A DNA stretch of 64,000 nt from Aculops lycopersici. Taxonomy: Eukaryota > Arthropoda > Arachnida > Trombidiformes > Eriophyidae. This document shows, piece after piece, positions 59,780 through 64,000 of this stretch. The stretch lies in NCBI GenBank assembly GCA_015350385.1, contig WNKI01000001.1:7713433-7777432 (forward strand), written 5' to 3'. Below the pieces are notes generated by a model. The model worked only from the letters and a program-made list of their open reading frames with translations. It was not told where the DNA came from and made no database searches. Both the position numbers and the translations under genes were made by a program. How positions within the stretch are numbered: position 1 is the stretch's first letter; every line of letters begins with the position of its first letter.

Positions 59780-61539
59780 TTATTTGGTATTGAAAGCCGC
59801 GATTTCATTGGAAAAACTAACTAAAGGATCAACTCAATCCCATGACGACGACTACAGCGACGACGATGCAACTTACACCACTGACTCGAGCTAAAGCGAG
59901 AGATGATTTCACTACTAGCTGCTTCCTCTAATCTCACCTCCATTTTCCGTTCGATTGATCAGCAATTTCCCCTTACTAATAACTTGGTTTCCCTCTCTTT
60001 CTCTCTGGTTACCAGCAACTTTGCCGGTCTTACGCTTCGTTTGAGCGCAAACTGGTAATTGAGATCCACTCAACTAAACTCAACTACTCTGAAAGTTGGC
60101 CAGACCACGTGGCTCCCCGTTAGTTGGTGGGCAATTTTCTTTTTCTCGTGTTAGAACTCGAGCTCAAGATAGCCCAGCCAATCGTGCCACTAAATTTCCC
60201 ATTAGCAACCAATTTGTAGGCCACTCGAGTTCGTGTGTCCGTGGTGGCAACTTTAATGTGGCCATTGCTTTAGCGGCAATGACGGCGGCGGCGGCGGCGG
60301 CGGCGGCGGCGCTAGCGACAACGACGACCACGACGACTTCGCCGACGCCGACGCCGACGGTGACGATGACCAATTATCAAGCTTCCAATTGGACATCGGC
60401 CATTGCCAGCTCATCGAGCTGAGCCGAGCCGAGCAGAGCCGAACTGACCAAATTGCAATGAGTCGAGCCTCCACCTAAAGATATGTAGTTGTATTTGTAC
60501 TTGCACTTGTACTTTTACTTGTATTTGGAGCAGCCAAAAGGCGAGACTAAGAGCCGCTAATTTGGCGAACAACGAAATAGATTTAGTTGGGTTGAGTTGA
60601 GTTGGTTGGTTGCCAGACCGGAAGCTCTGGATGATTTGCGGGTGGTCGGTGCGGTGGTTGTTATCCAAGTCGATTGGCTGGCACAACGCAATTGTAGTCT
60701 CTGCTAGTTAACTACACTCACCACCTAAAGCCATACTAAAATCCCCCTCCACGAAAAATTAACACCCAAAAACACGAGAAACGATTACTATCTAGTACTA
60801 TCACTATTAGTATCCCTCTCACTATCATAATTACGCCCACAAATCCATACCACAATCATAGAAAGAAAGCGAAAGGGAAGAGTTTCCACGCTCCCACTTG
60901 TGCCACTTGATTGCGCTGCTCACTTGGTCCGCGGGTTAAATTGCTGTCTGTTTAGTTGCCACCGTTGCTCCTTTTGGGGCGCGCGTATCGATTGCGCAAT
61001 GTGCACCGCTTCCTCACTCAACTGACTCAATAATCATCGATCTGAAACAAAACACGAGCTTAACTGCCGGCTTCTGACTGCTCAAAGTGGCGCCGAGTTT
61101 ATCGGATCTCTCTTGGTTAGTTTTGGCCGATCGACGAGCCAATCGATTGGCAAGCCAACTTGGCAACTTGACCAACGCCGCGAAGGGAGGAGACAAAAAG
61201 GGGGAGTGGCCACTTCCATTTGCCGCTATTGCTAGTTGTTAACCGTCGAGGTATTTTAATGAGTCGGTCGCGAGTCGCAAATGAAACTCGATCGCTTAAT
61301 GGCCGGAACGAAGAGTCTATTGGTCTGTGTGTATCGTTAGTTCTGTGCATTTTTCTTTCTCTTTCCACTCCTCTTGCCACTTCAATTGTCAGCGTTTGAG
61401 CGACAATAATTGACTGCCACTCATAGAAGCGCAGCCAACGGAGCGCAGTGCCAAGTATGAAATACCAACGGGGTGGCCACTGGCCACTGCCTTTGCGCAT
61501 GCCAATGGTCCGCCGGGCGAGTAGATCGTGAGGGGGCGT

Positions 61540-61880
61540 GACAGTGAGTCCCGCTCACCTAAAACCCGCCTTGGTTACACACTAGAGGTGAATCTTAACT
61601 CTAAACTTTATTTAATGTCCCACTCCTTTTATATTAAGGGAGTTGGGGGAGGGATATCAGGCGGGCAATGGAGATCTCTCCGACTGACCGCTGACAAGGA
61701 AAGTGCTAATGTAGAATTTCAGTGCCCACCGATGACTCGACGTAGCCAGCCCCAGGTGAGCGTCACCAACATAACCCAAGGGCGGGAAGTCGGGCAGTGT
61801 GATACGGGTGGGCGACCGACTGCTACAGTAGAGTTTTATTGTGTTAGAGTGAGTCTGTATCTACAAACAACTTTACAACA
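61540..61880 (-). mobile_element. Possible solo LTR or LTR fragment
   Basis: The base composition and style differ from the flanks. Read on the minus strand, there is a TATA box (TATAAAAG, 61633-61626), an AATAAA signal shortly after it (61612-61607), and a possible end, ACTCACTGTCA, followed by CGCCCCC. This order resembles U3-R-U5 of a Ty3/gypsy-type LTR. A short inverted repeat, GTGAG/CTCAC, lies at 61544-61558. No matching target-site duplication could be found by eye, and no coding part of a retrotransposon is near. The boundaries are approximate. Confidence 0.3.
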
Positions 61881-63579
61881 CAAACGGGAGCGAGAGATAA
61901 TTAGCTAGTTGCTCTCAGCTTACCGCTAATCGAGTTGCCAGCTAGCGGCCCAGAGTGCGCCTCACACACTTACACTCACATTCACCGAGGCCACGCGTTC
62001 CAATTGACGACGCGCCCGCGTTTACGTGATGACTCAAGTGGCCAGCTAAACTCGAGCAATCACTTGATAGCTTGCCGCGTGAGCCAGAGTGACAGCTTCA
62101 GCTTCAGTTTAGTTGGGAGGTCCAATTGGCTCATCTCCGCTCGTCTCGTGGCCGGCAGTTAATTGGTCATCAGGACTCGTTGAGGCAGCAGCTGTGTTGA
62201 CACTCAGGTGAGCGCCGCTTCATCGCGCAATCGTGCAGTTGCTCTTTTTTCTAATGGGTCTCACTGGTTGCGATTCCATTTGATGAACTCAACAATCGCT
62301 CGAGACGAAACGAGAGCAACTTAAATCGTGGCCATCAATCATGGGGGCAGTTTAAACTATCTCTCCGAAGCCACTCATGCTTCTATCGTCGCCGTCTCGT
62401 CATCATTTAACGCCATCATATCTTTTGACCGACGATTCAATTGTACACCGTTTTGCGTGAGATAAAATTTTAATGTCGAGCACACCCTGCGATTGGATGC
62501 GACAAACTATGTAAGTTCTGAAGAGGAGTTCTCGGAGAAAAAAGGTGGCGCTAATTTGTGGTTTTGGCTCATTTGCTGTCGAGTCAGTGGACCAATTTGC
62601 CGCGAGTCATTTCAGAGCCAACTGTCGCATGATGACGAATAAACCATTTCTCTTTGTATTCGACTGGATCCTTTTAAGGCGACAATTTTCGTTTCTTTAT
62701 TTCATTGCAACTAGACGAGATTATATAATAAAAAAAGCAAGCGAGAGGGAAAGGCAATTGAGATAAACTCATGCGGCGCCAATTGCAGCACGGAGACGCA
62801 CATTAGGCTTTGTAAGATACCAAATTAATGGTACGGAAGTTTTCCCTTGGTCCTCGAGGACTTCCGTTTGTTCCCGACGCAATCTTCTTATTGGATTGGT
62901 CTTTTTTAGCGCTTGGGCCTCGCATTGAGGCGACGCCCAAGCGGCAGCGACTCCGAGAGCCAAGTGGTTGGTCATTTCAATTGCAATGGACTCCCAAGAA
63001 GGACAGTCGATTCGAGTTGATTATCGGGCTTTCGTGGGTGTCAGTGGAGGCTTAAATAAAATCTATTCGAATCAGAATTGCTACTCCAGCTAGTTATTGG
63101 TCCAAATGACGCGCGCAGGACGAGAGAGTTTTGAACACGCGACTAGAGTCTCGATGGTGGAAATCAAAAGGCAAGCAACCAACTTGAGTAACTCTCAAAT
63201 CGATTTGAATCGAATTGAATGCAAACGATTCTTCAATGGAGTCTCCTGGCAAATCGATGGTTTTATTGTTTGTGTGCACTAAGCGCGACTCGCGCTTCTT
63301 TGCCCACCCACAAATCGTCGTTTGAATTTGCGCTTTTGGACCGAGACGAGTGGCCTGATGGGCAGAAAAACAAAATTGTTGGTCATTTCAATTGGCGCTA
63401 ATGATCCGAATTCGAGTTGCGCTAGACTGCTACTTCAATTGAAATACTTTGCCTCTCATTCGCTCGCAGGCAAATGGACTGGTTGGTTCAAGTAAATGGG
63501 AGTAAATGTGATTTCCGCTTCTTGGCAAGCTCATTATTTGCAGTTGAGCAAAGTGTTTGAGTAAACGCCACCAGCAGGT

Positions 63580-63704
63580 CAGGTGGTTTATTGAAATGGC
63601 GCGCGGCAAATAAAGAGAAGTGATGACTCAATTGTTTTTCTCTCCCTCGTTTTGGGCCCAATATTCAGTTCAAGTTTAACTGAACTCGAACAATAAACCA
63701 CCTG
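63580..63704. repeat. 13-bp inverted words CAGGTGGTTTATT about 100 bases apart
   Basis: CAGGTGGTTTATT (63580-63592) and its exact inverse complement AATAAACCACCTG (63692-63704) flank a 99-base interval. Each contains the E-box CAGGTG (Snail/ZEB-type) next to an AT-rich TTTATT half. Probably paired transcription-factor sites rather than a transposon end. Confidence 0.55.
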
Positions 63705-64000
63705 CTTCGCTTTGCTCCGCTCTATCTTAGCGAGAGCGCCGATCATTAGTGTCCATTTCAACGATAATCAGTGGCAAAGGGAAGAGTAAAAGGCGATGAT
63801 TATGAATACAGACGCAATCATAATCATTCTATTGCTCCCGCTTCTCGGCGATGATCTCCTCTTGGAACTGCAGCGCCGACCAGCGAGCTGCAAGATAATC
63901 TCTCGATCGTGGGGAGTGATCTGCAGAAATTTCCCCGGTTATTCCTGGAACCCTCAGAGCTCAACAGGAAGAGTTTAGCTGCTTGCGAGTGTCCCAAAAT

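Larger units (their letters stand above)
57208..60000. other. Gene-free region upstream of slouch, proximal part
   Basis: No gene is recognised. It begins with a CT run next to the slouch start, and has a CTG/GCT run, TA and GGAAA repeats and a 12-bp inverted repeat (59635-59665). AT-rich, homeodomain-like ATTA words are frequent. It is probably promoter and enhancer DNA of slouch. Confidence 0.5.
60001..64000. other. Gene-free region at the right edge
   Basis: About 4 kb without a recognised gene. It has a GGC run (about 60282-60311), an LTR-like segment (about 61540-61880) and widely spaced inverted E-box-containing words (63580-63704). Frames up to 127 codons lack domains. Confidence 0.45.

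Noticed and set aside
1..64000. tRNA, rRNA, or CRISPR array
   Set aside because: I found no T-arm GGTTCRA-type signature with a matching cloverleaf, no rRNA-like sequence and no regularly spaced direct repeats with unique spacers.

Overview
This is a eukaryotic, metazoan window. It holds a neurexin IV/CASPR orthologue, an NK1-type homeobox gene, an arthropod Rebers-Riddiford cuticle protein, SLC31 copper transport, PIGG, WIPI2 and other animal genes. The cuticle protein points to an arthropod. What stands out is how few introns there are: genes that are normally broken into many exons (neurexin IV, PIGG, spermine synthase, NOP56, SF1, UBXN7, FMO) are each one uninterrupted reading frame. Only the carbonic anhydrase clearly needs splicing (two small introns). 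Massive intron loss with short intergenic distances fits a derived acariform mite, and eriophyoid mites are the lineage I know best for this. That placement is inference from gene structure, not from a database match.

Layout. 1-1561: 3' part of a polyglutamine-rich gene that runs off the left edge. 1562-13375: about 12 kb without a recognisable gene, rich in microsatellites, palindromes and one striking perfect hairpin. 13376-20097: UBXN7 (-) head-to-head with NOP56 (+), then a basic RRSARLR-repeat protein (+) that converges on a three-exon carbonic anhydrase (-). 20098-24905: no recognised gene. 24906-44715: the dense core, with a minimal TRIP4-type zinc-finger protein (+), WIPI2/Atg18 (-), CTR1 copper transporter (+), SF1 (-), neurexin IV (+), LYSMD3/4 (-), PIGG (+), a degenerate gephyrin/cinnamon homologue (-) and spermine synthase (+). 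44716-48653: intergenic, with a 249-base N gap in a CT repeat. 48654-54429: FMO (+), ANKRD49 (-), VTA1/LIP5 (+), cuticle protein (-). 54985-57207: NK1/slouch homeobox gene (-). 57208-64000: about 6.8 kb gene-free upstream of slouch, probably its regulatory domain, with an LTR-like segment near 61.5-61.9 kb.

The genes mostly alternate strand, making divergent promoter pairs (UBXN7/NOP56, LYSMD/PIGG, ANKRD49/VTA1) and tight convergent pairs (53 to 390 bases apart). They are mainly housekeeping genes (snoRNP assembly, splicing, ubiquitin/p97, autophagy, ESCRT, GPI anchors, polyamines) and do not form one pathway. Several genes have a TATA box only 26-37 bases before the ATG, so their 5' UTRs should be almost absent. 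The most notable single-gene observation is the gephyrin homologue, which keeps its fold landmarks but has lost the canonical molybdenum-cofactor motifs.
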